A stretch of 64,000 nt of DNA from Acidimicrobiaceae bacterium (GTDB lineage: Bacteria; Actinomycetota; Acidimicrobiia; Acidimicrobiales; RAAP-2). The first letter of the stretch is position 1. Each line of letters starts with the position of its first letter. The translations under genes and the position numbers were made by a program. The stretch is taken from contig PKWW01000033.1 in assembly GCA_003132165.1 (NCBI GenBank), positions 37,036 to 101,035 on the forward strand, in the 5' to 3' direction. Under the pieces are notes generated by a model. The model was not told the origin of the DNA. It searched no databases and worked only from the letters and a program-made list of their open reading frames with translations. Below, piece by piece: positions 35,924 to 44,863 of this stretch.

Positions 35924-37765
35924 ATGGCGATTGATACCGCTCAGGACACCGCAATCAGAGTCAACGATTTTTCAATCAAGCTCGCGAATGTGAATGGCAC
36001 GGGATCGGCGAGCGCGAACAGCTTGTTGATGCAGGCCATCTTTCGCATGGGCATTCCGGTATCGGGGAAGAACCTCTTCCCATCGAACATCCAGGGACTA
36101 CCGACCTGGTACGAGATTCGCGTGAACAAGTCTGGCTACACGGCGCGTGCGCTCGAGTACGACCTCATGGTCGCCATGAACTCTGCGACCTACGAGCAGG
36201 ACATCAACGAGGTCAGCTCGGGTGGGTACGTGCTCTACGACTCTTCGTGGCCCCTCGACCAGGAATTGCTGCGCGACGACGTGACCTTCCTCGGCGTGCC
36301 GCTCGCGCGCATGTGCATCGAGAACTTCGCCGCCCCACGCGAGCGAATCCTCATGAAGAACGTTGCCTACGCCGGCGCCGTCGTGGCGCTTCTCGGCATC
36401 GACATGGACATCGTGTCCAACCTCTTGTCCGAGACGTTCGCGCGTAACGAATTACTGCGCGAGTCGAATCAGAATGCGTTGCGACTCGGCTACAACTACG
36501 CGCTCGAGAATTTTGAGTGCCCGTTGCCCTTTCGCGTCGAGCCCATGGACGAGACCAAGAATTCGATCCTGATCGACGGCAACACCGCCGCCGCCATTGG
36601 ATGTCTCTACGCCGGAGCGACCGTGTCGGGTTGGTATCCGATAACCCCCGCGACCGCGGTAATGGACAACTTCACCCGACTCTGCGCGCAGTACCGCCGT
36701 GAGCCGGTGGAGAACCCGGCACCGGGGGAGCTGCCCTACAAGAACAACTATCTGATCATCCAGGCGGAGGACGAAATTGCCGCGATCGGCATGGTGCTCG
36801 GCGCCTCGTGGAGTGGCGCACGAGCCTTCACCTCGACGTCGGGTCCCGGCATCTCGCTCATGAACGAGCTGCTTGGTCTCGCGTACTACACCGAGATTCC
36901 CGCGGTACTGATCGATGTGCAGCGCACCGGCCCTTCAACGGGGATGCCAACGCGCACCCAACAGTCCGACCTCCTGCTGTGCGCGTACGCGTCGCACGGT
37001 GACACGAAGCACATACTTCTGTTCCCCAAGGACCCTCGCGAGTGCTTCGAATTCGCGGTGCAGAGCTTCGACATCGCCGAACGTTTCCAGACGCCGGTCT
37101 TCATGTTGAGCGACCTCGACATCGGTATGAACGACTGGGTGGTGCCCGAGTTCACCTGGGACGACTCGTACGTGCCCGACCGGGGGCGAGTGCTCAATGA
37201 TAAGGACCTCGAGGGGATGGCCGAGTTTTTCCGCTACGCCAACGAGGATGCGGAGTTCGTGACACCGAGGACCCTGCCGGGCTCTGACTCGAAGGGCGCC
37301 TACTTCATCCGTGGTTCCGGTCACGACAAGTTTGGAAGGTACACCGAGGACTCCAACGACTACCAGCAGGTCGTGGACCGGCTGAAGAAGAAGCACGCGT
37401 CGGCCGCCGCCCACGTGCCGGCACCGATTATCGAGCGCCACGCGGGCGCCACTGTCGGCGTCATCACCCTCGGGGGATGTGACCTCGCAGTGCGCGAAGC
37501 CGTTGACCAGCTCGCCGCACAAGGTGTGATCGCCGATTACATGCGAGTCAGGGGATTCCCGTTCGTCCCCGGGGTGCGCGAGTTCGTCGAGGAACACGAC
37601 CACTGCTTCGTCGTTGAGCAGAACCGTGACGCGCAGTTGCGGTCGCTCATCTCTATCGAGACCGGCGCCGCCATCGAATCGATGCATTCAGTACTGGCCT
37701 ACGGGGGCTTTCCGTTGAGTGCCCGCCAGGTTATTGACGGTATTACTAGCCAGTTGGAGAACTAA
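35924..37765 (+). CDS. korA: 2-oxoacid:ferredoxin oxidoreductase, fused gamma-alpha subunit
   Basis: A 613-residue subunit. Residues ~15-200 form the gamma domain (NGTGSASANSLLMQAIFRMG, GLPTWYEIRVNKSGYTAR). From ~215 comes the pyrimidine-binding alpha domain with GWYPITPATAVMDN and EDEIAAIGMVLGASWSGARA-type motifs, then the transketolase C-terminal-like domain. The family converts a 2-oxoacid plus CoA to acyl-CoA with ferredoxin reduction. The 2-oxoglutarate type is likely from architecture, but substrate is inferred. The subunit has no Fe-S domain of its own. Confidence 0.9.
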   Translation: MAIDTAQDTAIRVNDFSIKLANVNGTGSASANSLLMQAIFRMGIPVSGKNLFPSNIQGLPTWYEIRVNKSGYTARALEYDLMVAMNSATYEQDINEVSSGGYVLYDSSWPLDQELLRDDVTFLGVPLARMCIENFAAPRERILMKNVAYAGAVVALLGIDMDIVSNLLSETFARNELLRESNQNALRLGYNYALENFECPLPFRVEPMDETKNSILIDGNTAAAIGCLYAGATVSGWYPITPATAVMDNFTRLCAQYRREPVENPAPGELPYKNNYLIIQAEDEIAAIGMVLGASWSGARAFTSTSGPGISLMNELLGLAYYTEIPAVLIDVQRTGPSTGMPTRTQQSDLLLCAYASHGDTKHILLFPKDPRECFEFAVQSFDIAERFQTPVFMLSDLDIGMNDWVVPEFTWDDSYVPDRGRVLNDKDLEGMAEFFRYANEDAEFVTPRTLPGSDSKGAYFIRGSGHDKFGRYTEDSNDYQQVVDRLKKKHASAAAHVPAPIIERHAGATVGVITLGGCDLAVREAVDQLAAQGVIADYMRVRGFPFVPGVREFVEEHDHCFVVEQNRDAQLRSLISIETGAAIESMHSVLAYGGFPLSARQVIDGITSQLEN

Positions 37766-37767
37766 CA

Positions 37768-38823
37768 ATGACTTCCATTGCCAAGCCCATCATCCCGCTC
37801 GTCGCGCTACCAAAGAACGAGATTGGGCTCACGATCCGTGATTACGAAGGCGCCGTGTCGACGTTGTGCGCCGGTTGTGGCCACGACTCGGTGACGGCAG
37901 CCATTACCCACGCATTCTGGGAGCTGTCGACGCCGCCACATTCGATCGCGAAGTTGAGCGGCATCGGCTGCTCGTCCAAGACCCCCACTTACTTTGTGCG
38001 AGGCGCACACGGTTTCAACTCCGCGCACGGGCGAATGGTGACGATCGCGACCGGTGCGAACGCGGCGAACCGAGAACTCACCTACATCGGTATCTCGGGA
38101 GACGGTGATTCGCTCTCCATTGGCATCGGCCACCTGGCCCACGCCATCCGACGCAACGTCAACATGGTCTACGTCATCGAGAACAATGGCGTCTACGGAC
38201 TCACCAAGGGTCAGTTCTCGGCCTCGGCGGACATCGGCTCACGCCTGAAGAAGGGCGAGCCGAACGCCATAGCCCCCATTGACCCGGTGCTGCTCGGTCT
38301 CAGCATGGGCGCCACCTTCTTGGCGCGTAGTTTCTCGGGGGACAAGGCCCAGCTGGTGCCAATCTTGAAGGCGGCCGCCGCGCACAATGGTCTGGCGCTC
38401 ATTGATGTGATTTCGCCGTGCGTGACGTTCAACGACCACGAAGGCTCGACCAAGAGTTACCGCTTCATGCGAGAGCACGAAGTGAAAGAGATTGAGACCG
38501 ACTTCGTACCAATTCGCAAGGAGATCCACAAGTCCCTTGACGAGAACGACGCGACCGAGATCACCATGCACGACGGCAGCGTCGTTCGCTTTCGCTCGGT
38601 GCCCACCGGCTACGACCCGTACGACCGCCAGAAGGTGGAGGAGTACATCCGTGAACGTCGTAGCCGCGGCGAGATCGCAACGGGGCTCTTGTACGTGGAT
38701 GAATCTTCGCTTGATGTGCACGAACTCAACAACACGCCCGATCACGCTCTGAACACCGTCCCGTATTCAAAGCTCTGCCCGGGATCGGCTGAACTCGCGA
38801 AGATGCAGGCGAGTTTCCGCTAA
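37768..38823 (+). CDS. korB: 2-oxoacid:ferredoxin oxidoreductase, beta subunit
   Basis: A 351-residue TPP-binding subunit. CAGCGHDSVTAAI near the N terminus and the metal/TPP motif GISGDGDSLSIGIGHLAHAI followed by VIENNGVYGLTKGQ are characteristic; Cys residues in CAGCGH and GCSSK are placed for the [4Fe-4S] cluster. It starts 2 bp after korA. With the upstream flavoprotein it forms a complete three-gene operon. Confidence 0.93.
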   Translation: MTSIAKPIIPLVALPKNEIGLTIRDYEGAVSTLCAGCGHDSVTAAITHAFWELSTPPHSIAKLSGIGCSSKTPTYFVRGAHGFNSAHGRMVTIATGANAANRELTYIGISGDGDSLSIGIGHLAHAIRRNVNMVYVIENNGVYGLTKGQFSASADIGSRLKKGEPNAIAPIDPVLLGLSMGATFLARSFSGDKAQLVPILKAAAAHNGLALIDVISPCVTFNDHEGSTKSYRFMREHEVKEIETDFVPIRKEIHKSLDENDATEITMHDGSVVRFRSVPTGYDPYDRQKVEEYIRERRSRGEIATGLLYVDESSLDVHELNNTPDHALNTVPYSKLCPGSAELAKMQASFR

Positions 38824-39035
38824 CCGGTTCACCCGCGCCGAGCCCTCGGGTCAATGCGTACTACGAAACATAAATCTTGGCACCTGTCAAGGAGCGGCGG
38901 CGCACGATGCATTCAATCCTTGGTGCGACTGGGGCTCGGTGGCGTTCCTCTGAATATGAAGAATTGTTAAGTCTTTAGGGGGCTTTCGAGGTGACGAAGT
39001 GACTTTTGGCCCCAAATTCCCGAATGATTTCTGAG

Positions 39036-39056
39036 AAACATCTTCTTAAGATGTTT
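39036..39056 (+). terminator. Hairpin with T-run between korB and a secreted-protein gene
   Basis: AAACATCTT (39036-39044) and AAGATGTTT (39048-39056), a 9-bp A/T-rich stem with a 3-nt loop followed by TT. It could terminate the kor operon or sit in the leader of the gene at 39088. The remainder of 38824-39035 shows no feature. Confidence 0.45.
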
Positions 39057-39087
39057 TTAAGACAACAGGGAAATTGGAAGGAAAACC

Positions 39088-39729
39088 ATGAGAGTTCCAG
39101 TGAGTTCACACAAGATGAGTACGCCGGCCAGCCTGGTCCGGAAGGTCGTGTCAATCGGCGCAATCGGTGTGCTCGCCACCCTCGGTGTCACGGCCCCCTC
39201 CGGTGCGGCTTCAGTGAAGCCAGTTGCCCCCGCTGCGCACACCGTGCTCTCGAGCCACGCTGCCAAGACCAAGCACGTCGTCTTCAAGGCCACGATATCG
39301 GGCAAATTGGCTCTTCTCTGGGCTGCTTCGTCGGTGGCCGCCTCATCGGTCACGGGATCGGGCGCCGCCACCAACATGGGCACTGCGACTCTCTCGGGCA
39401 GTGGTACCGCTCCCTTCACGGGAAGTACTCAGTGCGAGCCAATGACGGGTAAGGGCAGGCTCTCGGGCGGAGGCTCGACACTTTCCATCACCGTATCGCC
39501 ATCGAGCGCCAACGCGGCTCAGGCGTGCGGTGCAGGGTCAACCACGCCTACACCGGTCACGGTGTCCAAGGGCGTGGCCAAGGTTACGGCCGGTACCGGT
39601 AAGTACAAGGGCGCGACCGGCACCTTGAACTTCAAAACTGTGTTCGTAGTGAATTCGACCACCAGTGGTTCGTCAGAGAGTGACTCGTTCACCGCCACCA
39701 TCACCGGCACTCTGACCATCAAGGGCTAG
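39088..39729 (+). CDS. Secreted beta-rich protein, unknown function
   Basis: A 213-residue exported protein with a signal peptide ending near APSGAAS (about residue 40). The mature part is Gly/Ser/Thr/Ala-rich and predicted all-beta, with two cysteines (in TQCEPM and AQACGAG) that could form a disulfide. The motif GTGKYKGATGTLNFK resembles allene-oxide-cyclase-like or dirigent-like beta-barrel proteins of secreted actinobacterial families, but I would not assign one. GAAGGA precedes the ATG. It is followed 27 bp later by another secreted protein. Confidence 0.78.
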   Translation: MRVPVSSHKMSTPASLVRKVVSIGAIGVLATLGVTAPSGAASVKPVAPAAHTVLSSHAAKTKHVVFKATISGKLALLWAASSVAASSVTGSGAATNMGTATLSGSGTAPFTGSTQCEPMTGKGRLSGGGSTLSITVSPSSANAAQACGAGSTTPTPVTVSKGVAKVTAGTGKYKGATGTLNFKTVFVVNSTTSGSSESDSFTATITGTLTIKG

Positions 39730-39756
39730 CAAGAAAACAACCGGAGAGGACTCCAA

Positions 39757-40698
39757 ATGAAGAGATTAATGTCAGCAGTTGTCGCAGGGACCATGGCGTT
39801 GGGCAGCGTAGCTGTCTTCGGCGTGGCGACGGCGTCAGCGTCAACCACCACACCGACGATTACCTTGACTGACCCCAAGGCCATCTTCAACAATGGTTCA
39901 ACCACGATCGTCGCCACGGCGAGCGTCGCGGGTACCGTGAACTTCACGCTCGCGGGCACGACCATCACGGGTTGTGGCGCAGAGGCTACCGCGACCGCGA
40001 CGCCGTTCATCGCAACGTGCTCGTGGACACCCGCGGCCGCTGGTGCGACGACGTTGGGTGCGACGTTCACGCCCACCGACGCGACCGACTACACCTCGGC
40101 GACCGCCCCGGTGATCAACGAGACAGTCGCCGCCCCGGTACAAGGTACGACGACCAGCCCCATCTCGCTCTACGTGGACACGATTCTCGCGTCAGGTGCG
40201 ACGGGGGCTCTCGCGCCGAAGTTCGGTACGGGCTGTGAGATCACCAACGAGTTCATCGTCGGCCAGACCATCGTCTTTCGTGTGTACGGCAATGACGCTG
40301 ACCTGGGTGGTGTCGCATTGACATCGCAGAACGTGTCGAGCGCGACAGTCACCGTTGGGGGCGTCGCGACGCCGCTCAAGTTGGCTTTCGGCAACCACAG
40401 TGGAGTGGCCTTCTGGACCGCGCCCCTGCCGACGGGTACCGCTACTGGCTTGTACTCCACGCTGGGCGTCATTGGCTACAAGGTGACGTTCAACACGGAT
40501 GCGGTGCCCGCAGTGACCAAGTCGGAGCGCTTCACCCACATCGTCATCACCACGGTGAACGGCGTGAGGGTCGCCAAGCGCGTCGCCTACCACAAGACGG
40601 TCGTCGTGACACCCGCTGTTGCTGGTGCCGTCGGAACGTTCGCCTCAGGCTTCACCGCTTCATCGGTTGCCACGCTGAACGCGCTGCCAGCCTCCTGA
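39757..40698 (+). CDS. Secreted protein with Ig-like beta domain
   Basis: A 313-residue exported protein with a signal peptide cleaved near TASAS (residue ~29). Residues ~32-120 look like a bacterial Ig-like repeat (TVNFTLAGTTITGCGAEA...TYS-type end, here SATAPV). The remainder is a separate beta-rich domain with GCEITNEFIVGQTIVFRVYG, seen in secreted domains that bind or coat surfaces. Shine-Dalgarno GGAGAGGA is upstream. It is probably co-transcribed with the gene at 39088 and ends before a clear hairpin. Confidence 0.78.
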   Translation: MKRLMSAVVAGTMALGSVAVFGVATASASTTTPTITLTDPKAIFNNGSTTIVATASVAGTVNFTLAGTTITGCGAEATATATPFIATCSWTPAAAGATTLGATFTPTDATDYTSATAPVINETVAAPVQGTTTSPISLYVDTILASGATGALAPKFGTGCEITNEFIVGQTIVFRVYGNDADLGGVALTSQNVSSATVTVGGVATPLKLAFGNHSGVAFWTAPLPTGTATGLYSTLGVIGYKVTFNTDAVPAVTKSERFTHIVITTVNGVRVAKRVAYHKTVVVTPAVAGAVGTFASGFTASSVATLNALPAS

Positions 40699-40727
40699 TT
40701 GTCTGAAGTAAGCAGTTCACAGTAACG

Positions 40728-40773
40728 CTGAACCCGGACAGGTTGATCGGTTTGATTGCCTGTCCGGGTTCAG
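40728..40773 (+). terminator. Terminator after the Ig-like secreted protein gene
   Basis: Perfect 15-bp arms CTGAACCCGGACAGG (40728-40742) and CCTGTCCGGGTTCAG (40759-40773) around a 16-nt loop, 30 bp after the stop codon. Confidence 0.8.
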
Positions 40774-40872
40774 TCGCATCAAGGAATGATTCAGGGCCGC
40801 AAGTCCCGGACCAATGTCCCAAAGATAAGTAAGTCCCTACAAATTTCGACCACGTAGTACGAAAGGAAAATC

Positions 40873-42561
40873 ATGAAGAACCATCGCATCGTGCGACTCT
40901 TCTCTTCGGGCATCGCCAAGGTGCTCGTGGCGGCGATCATCCCGGTGACGCTTTTCGCGGGCATTGGCAGCGCGGACACAACTCCAGCCAATACGATCAC
41001 GCTGACCGCACCGAGCGGTATCCCGGGCACCCCGGCGCTCCCGTACACCGGAACGACCGCTCCCAGCTTCACCGTTCCGGCGACGTACTCGAATCTGACG
41101 GTGACACCGGACCAGGGCGTGCAGGGTGTTCCCATGAAGATCACGGGTTCGGGACTTCCCGCGAACGCGAGCATCGAGTTGACGTGGTCGACGAACAGCT
41201 CGACGTGGCTTGCTGACGTCGAGCCCAACACCGTCAACTACCTGGGTACCTCGTACTCGAAGTTCAATGTCATCATGACGACCGTCACGACCGACTCAAC
41301 TGGCAGCTTCTCCTTCGCCACGAAGGCACCCGCCGACTTCGGTGGTGTGCACGACATCTACGCCGTCCAGAACGGCGTGGCGTTGGCCCACGGTGGTTTC
41401 GAAGAGCTACGCATCCTGAAGGTCACACCCACGAGTGGTCCGATCGGCACGCCGATCACCATCACCTACACCTCTATGGGCGCGAGCCTCTACACCGGCG
41501 GCGCTGAAGTCTCGTACGACAATCACTACACGGGTGAGATGATGGCCAACTGGACACGCGGCACCGCCTCAATCGTGATTCGAGCTGCCGGACCGGTGGG
41601 CACGCATTTCATCCAGGTTGGTAATGCCATCAGCTTCATGTACATGAACGTCATTCAGTCGCCGATTCCCTACACCAACGGTGGCATGGTGAAGTTCAAG
41701 GTCACCAAGGACAAGGGGCCCGCCCAGTCGTTCATCACGTGGCCGGCCAATGTGGCCGCCACGGTGTCACAGGTGACGACGTTGTCATCGGCTGGACTCG
41801 ACCCCGCAAGCCACGCCGTCGCGACCCTGTCGCCGACAACGGGCCCCGTGCTCACCAAGACGACGCTGAGCGTGAGTGATCTACCAGAGACTGGTACGGC
41901 CACGCTCAACTGGTCGACCGTCGTTGGCAACCGCGTGAACTGCACCAGCACTTGCTGGTCGTTCAGCTCGATCCCGATCGGAAGCGCGGCGATCACCAAC
42001 GGTTCGATCAACCAGCAGATCACGGTCCCCGACAACCTCGGTGGCTGGCACGTCGTCCAGGTCATGAACGGGAGCACCATCGAAGCGCAGGTCCCGTTCT
42101 ACGTGAAGGAGAGCATCGTCAACTTCACCAACAATGCCGGCAAGGTCATCAGCGAGGGTCTCGCGACAGCCAATGACGCCAACACCGTCGCGGCCATCGC
42201 CGCGGGTCAGTCGGGCGTTGGGTCGCACACCTTCAAGGACGGCCAGGAGTTCACCATCAGCATCAAGGGTGTTGGTTGGACCCAACTGGATAACACGCTC
42301 GGTGTCGACTACGACAACAGCTACATCGGTTACAGCTGTGGATTCAACTCCAACGGCTACATGGTCGTGCACCTGAAGGCCACTGGGGCCCCGGGTACGC
42401 ACATCATCGACCTGTACCCAATGCTGTACTCCCTGTCGCCCTCGTTCGCGAGCACGCCCTACGGCATGGTGCCGGTCCTGTCGTCCAACCACGACTACCC
42501 GGGACTCGCTCTTGGTTACCAGGTGCCATCGATGCACTTTGCAATAACCATCGTCAAGTAA
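40873..42561 (+). CDS. Large secreted protein with repeated beta domains
   Basis: A 562-residue exported protein with a signal peptide ending near GIGSADT (residue ~35). The mature part has several TIG/Ig-like units: phrases such as VTPTSGPIGTPITITY and LSPTTGPVLTKTTLSV open two of them. The segments VSYDNHYTGEMMANW...PVGTHFIQV and VDYDNSYIGYSCGFN...APGTHIIDL are an internal repeat. No anchor is seen. With the two previous genes it forms a cluster of exported beta proteins, probably surface-associated. AAAGGAAAA precedes the ATG. Confidence 0.8.
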   Translation: MKNHRIVRLFSSGIAKVLVAAIIPVTLFAGIGSADTTPANTITLTAPSGIPGTPALPYTGTTAPSFTVPATYSNLTVTPDQGVQGVPMKITGSGLPANASIELTWSTNSSTWLADVEPNTVNYLGTSYSKFNVIMTTVTTDSTGSFSFATKAPADFGGVHDIYAVQNGVALAHGGFEELRILKVTPTSGPIGTPITITYTSMGASLYTGGAEVSYDNHYTGEMMANWTRGTASIVIRAAGPVGTHFIQVGNAISFMYMNVIQSPIPYTNGGMVKFKVTKDKGPAQSFITWPANVAATVSQVTTLSSAGLDPASHAVATLSPTTGPVLTKTTLSVSDLPETGTATLNWSTVVGNRVNCTSTCWSFSSIPIGSAAITNGSINQQITVPDNLGGWHVVQVMNGSTIEAQVPFYVKESIVNFTNNAGKVISEGLATANDANTVAAIAAGQSGVGSHTFKDGQEFTISIKGVGWTQLDNTLGVDYDNSYIGYSCGFNSNGYMVVHLKATGAPGTHIIDLYPMLYSLSPSFASTPYGMVPVLSSNHDYPGLALGYQVPSMHFAITIVK

Positions 42562-42579
42562 CCGTAACTGCAGTCGCGC

Positions 42580-44787
42580 TTACCGCCTCCCCTCTCGAGA
42601 TTCGAGAGGGGAGGCGGTTGTGCGTAGCAACCTCGCGACAGATTTCGGTAACCACCAGTTCCAGCGTCCGAGCAGTGACATGATGCTCGGTAGCAAGAGA
42701 CCGCGGATGATCGTTGCGTCGACGAGCACACCGAGTGCGAGCCCGACGCCGAGCTCTTGCAGTCCGGCGACGTGACCGAAGACCAGACCGCTGAGAGCGA
42801 CGACCATGATCAAGGCCGCGCTCGTGACGACACCGCCGGTGTTGGAGAGTCCTTCGACGATCGCCTCGTCGTTGGAGGCACCATTCAAGCGGGCTTCACG
42901 AATTCGCGACACGATGAAGACCTCGTAGTCCATCGAGAGACCGAAGAGCATGGCGAAGAGGAACACCGGCACCCATCCTTCGATTTGACTGACGTGGTAC
43001 GTGCCGAGGATGGACGAGCCGACACCGAACCGGAAGACAAGGACCAGGAAACCGTAGGCGACACCCACCGAGATCAGGTCGAGCAGAGCTGCGATAAGTG
43101 GCAGCACGAGCGAGCGAAAGGCCCTCAGCAGCACGCCGTAGGCGAGGAGCAGGGCCAGCAGCACGATCCAGGGGAAGCTGCCGTAGACCGAGTTCAGGAA
43201 GTCAACGCCCTGCGCGGGCGCGCCGCCGACGTAGACCTGCGTTCCCGCCGGGAGTTTGACGCCCGGGATAACGTCGTGGCGGATCACGCGCACGAGATTC
43301 TGTGAGACGGCGCTGCCGAAGGACTCGCCGCTTACTACGAGGATCTGCTCGTAACGGCGCGACGAGTCCTCGAAGGGCTTGGTGTGTCCAATGGCGACGA
43401 CGAAGACGTTGGGGGTCTTCAGGATCGCCTCGGCGAGGTCGAGGCGCCCGAGTGACGAGGCCTTGGTCGTGTCGCCGCCGGCGCGACCCGTGTCGAGCAC
43501 GATCTGGATCGGAGTGATCACCCCGGGGCCCACCTTGTTACTGACCAACGTCAAGGCGTGTGCGGCTTCGATTTGCTGGGGGACGGCGGTGACCGATCCC
43601 GGCGTGAGCTGTAGCCAGAAGACGGAGAATGTCGCTGCGAAGAGTACGACCAGAGTGCCGAGCAGCACGACGAGCGGACGGTGGATGACGCCGCGCGCGA
43701 TGCGAGCCCAGGTGCCGGTCGAGAAGTCGCGCCGGGCCATGAGCCCACGAATGCCGACGGGATGGACTCCCTTTCGTCCGATGATCGAAAGCAACGCCGG
43801 CTGCAAGGTGAGTGCGGAGAGCAACGAGAGGATGGGAACCACGAGGCCCGCGGCGCCGAGAGAGCGCACGAAGGGTACCGGCACGATCAACAGCGTCGCG
43901 AGCCCGATGGCGACGGCAAAACCAGAGAGCACCACGGTTCGCCCGGCGCTCGACATTGTTCGCACGATGGCGTCGTCGACCGTCCCGCCCTCTCGGCCGA
44001 CCTCGAAGCGAAAGCGGTGGACGATCAGCAATGAGTAGTCGATCGCGAGCGCGAGGCCGATCAGCTCGATGACGTTCGGGACATAGAGGACCATCAGGAA
44101 CCGGTGGGCGAGCAGGTAGACGATGCTCAGGGTCCCCGCAGTTGTTGCGCCCGCGACGATGTAGGGAATGAAGATTGCCCAGCAGAAACCGAGCACGGCG
44201 AGCAGCAGCAACAGGGCGAGCCCGACCGCGAGGAACTCGCCACGGTGGAGGTCGCTGGTGAGTACTGGGGTGATGTCGTGTTGTAGCGCTGGGGGACCGG
44301 TGACGAGCGCGTCGCTCAGTCCGTCATCGTGCAGTGCGTGACGAAGAGTCTCGGTAGCGTTCGCGGCGTGGGCGAGATTCATTGAAGTGTTGATATTGGC
44401 GTAGAGGACGCCTCCGACCGCACGTTCCTGGCTCACCGTGGCGGTTGGTACCGAGGTGGCGGCGCGCGCGAGGTCTCTTTCCAATGCGCTCACCGCGCTA
44501 TTGGACGTGTCGTGCAGCGGTATGACGACGGTGAACGTGCCTTCGACATTGTTGTGGAAGTTGTTGATGAGAATCGTGTTGGCGTTGGCGGAACCGGTGC
44601 CCGGGACGGTCAGCGAGGTCGTCAGCAGTTCGGGCAGGCGAGCACCGGCGAAGGCACCGACGATGATGACCACTACCCAGCAAGAAATGACAAGTATGCG
44701 CCGTTTGATGACGGTGCGGGTCCAGCGCTCGAGCACCTTTGCAGCGTAGTGGTTCGACGTTTGCGCGGTAGTTCGCGCTGGCCCCAC
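42580..44787 (-). CDS. MMPL-family RND transporter
   Basis: A 735-residue exporter with the duplicated MMPL layout: helix 1 near residue 30, an extracellular domain (~55-190), a five-helix bundle, then the second half repeating the pattern. The proton-relay-type segment ALAIDYSLLIVHRFRFE in helix 4 and its counterpart GLSMDYEVFIVSRIREA are clear. MMPL proteins in actinobacteria export lipids; the cargo here is unknown. The start is GTG 44787. A 76-bp divergent region to the crotonase gene holds promoters (TATGGT at 44801-44806 on the plus strand). Confidence 0.9.
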   Translation of the reverse strand: MGPARTTAQTSNHYAAKVLERWTRTVIKRRILVISCWVVVIIVGAFAGARLPELLTTSLTVPGTGSANANTILINNFHNNVEGTFTVVIPLHDTSNSAVSALERDLARAATSVPTATVSQERAVGGVLYANINTSMNLAHAANATETLRHALHDDGLSDALVTGPPALQHDITPVLTSDLHRGEFLAVGLALLLLLAVLGFCWAIFIPYIVAGATTAGTLSIVYLLAHRFLMVLYVPNVIELIGLALAIDYSLLIVHRFRFEVGREGGTVDDAIVRTMSSAGRTVVLSGFAVAIGLATLLIVPVPFVRSLGAAGLVVPILSLLSALTLQPALLSIIGRKGVHPVGIRGLMARRDFSTGTWARIARGVIHRPLVVLLGTLVVLFAATFSVFWLQLTPGSVTAVPQQIEAAHALTLVSNKVGPGVITPIQIVLDTGRAGGDTTKASSLGRLDLAEAILKTPNVFVVAIGHTKPFEDSSRRYEQILVVSGESFGSAVSQNLVRVIRHDVIPGVKLPAGTQVYVGGAPAQGVDFLNSVYGSFPWIVLLALLLAYGVLLRAFRSLVLPLIAALLDLISVGVAYGFLVLVFRFGVGSSILGTYHVSQIEGWVPVFLFAMLFGLSMDYEVFIVSRIREARLNGASNDEAIVEGLSNTGGVVTSAALIMVVALSGLVFGHVAGLQELGVGLALGVLVDATIIRGLLLPSIMSLLGRWNWWLPKSVARLLRTTASPLESREGRR
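42582..42618. terminator. Bidirectional terminator inside the 3' end of the MMPL gene
   Basis: Perfect 17-bp arms ACCGCCTCCCCTCTCGA (42582-42598) and TCGAGAGGGGAGGCGGT (42602-42618) with a 3-nt loop. It ends transcription of the plus-strand secreted-protein gene and also encodes the last dozen residues (PLESREGRR region) of the convergent MMPL transporter. Confidence 0.82.
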
Positions 44788-44863
44788 AGCGTCGAACTCG
44801 TATGGTGGGCACTGTGTGGCAACGCCGACACCGCATCCGCCACCGCGTCAGCGAAGGAGCACT

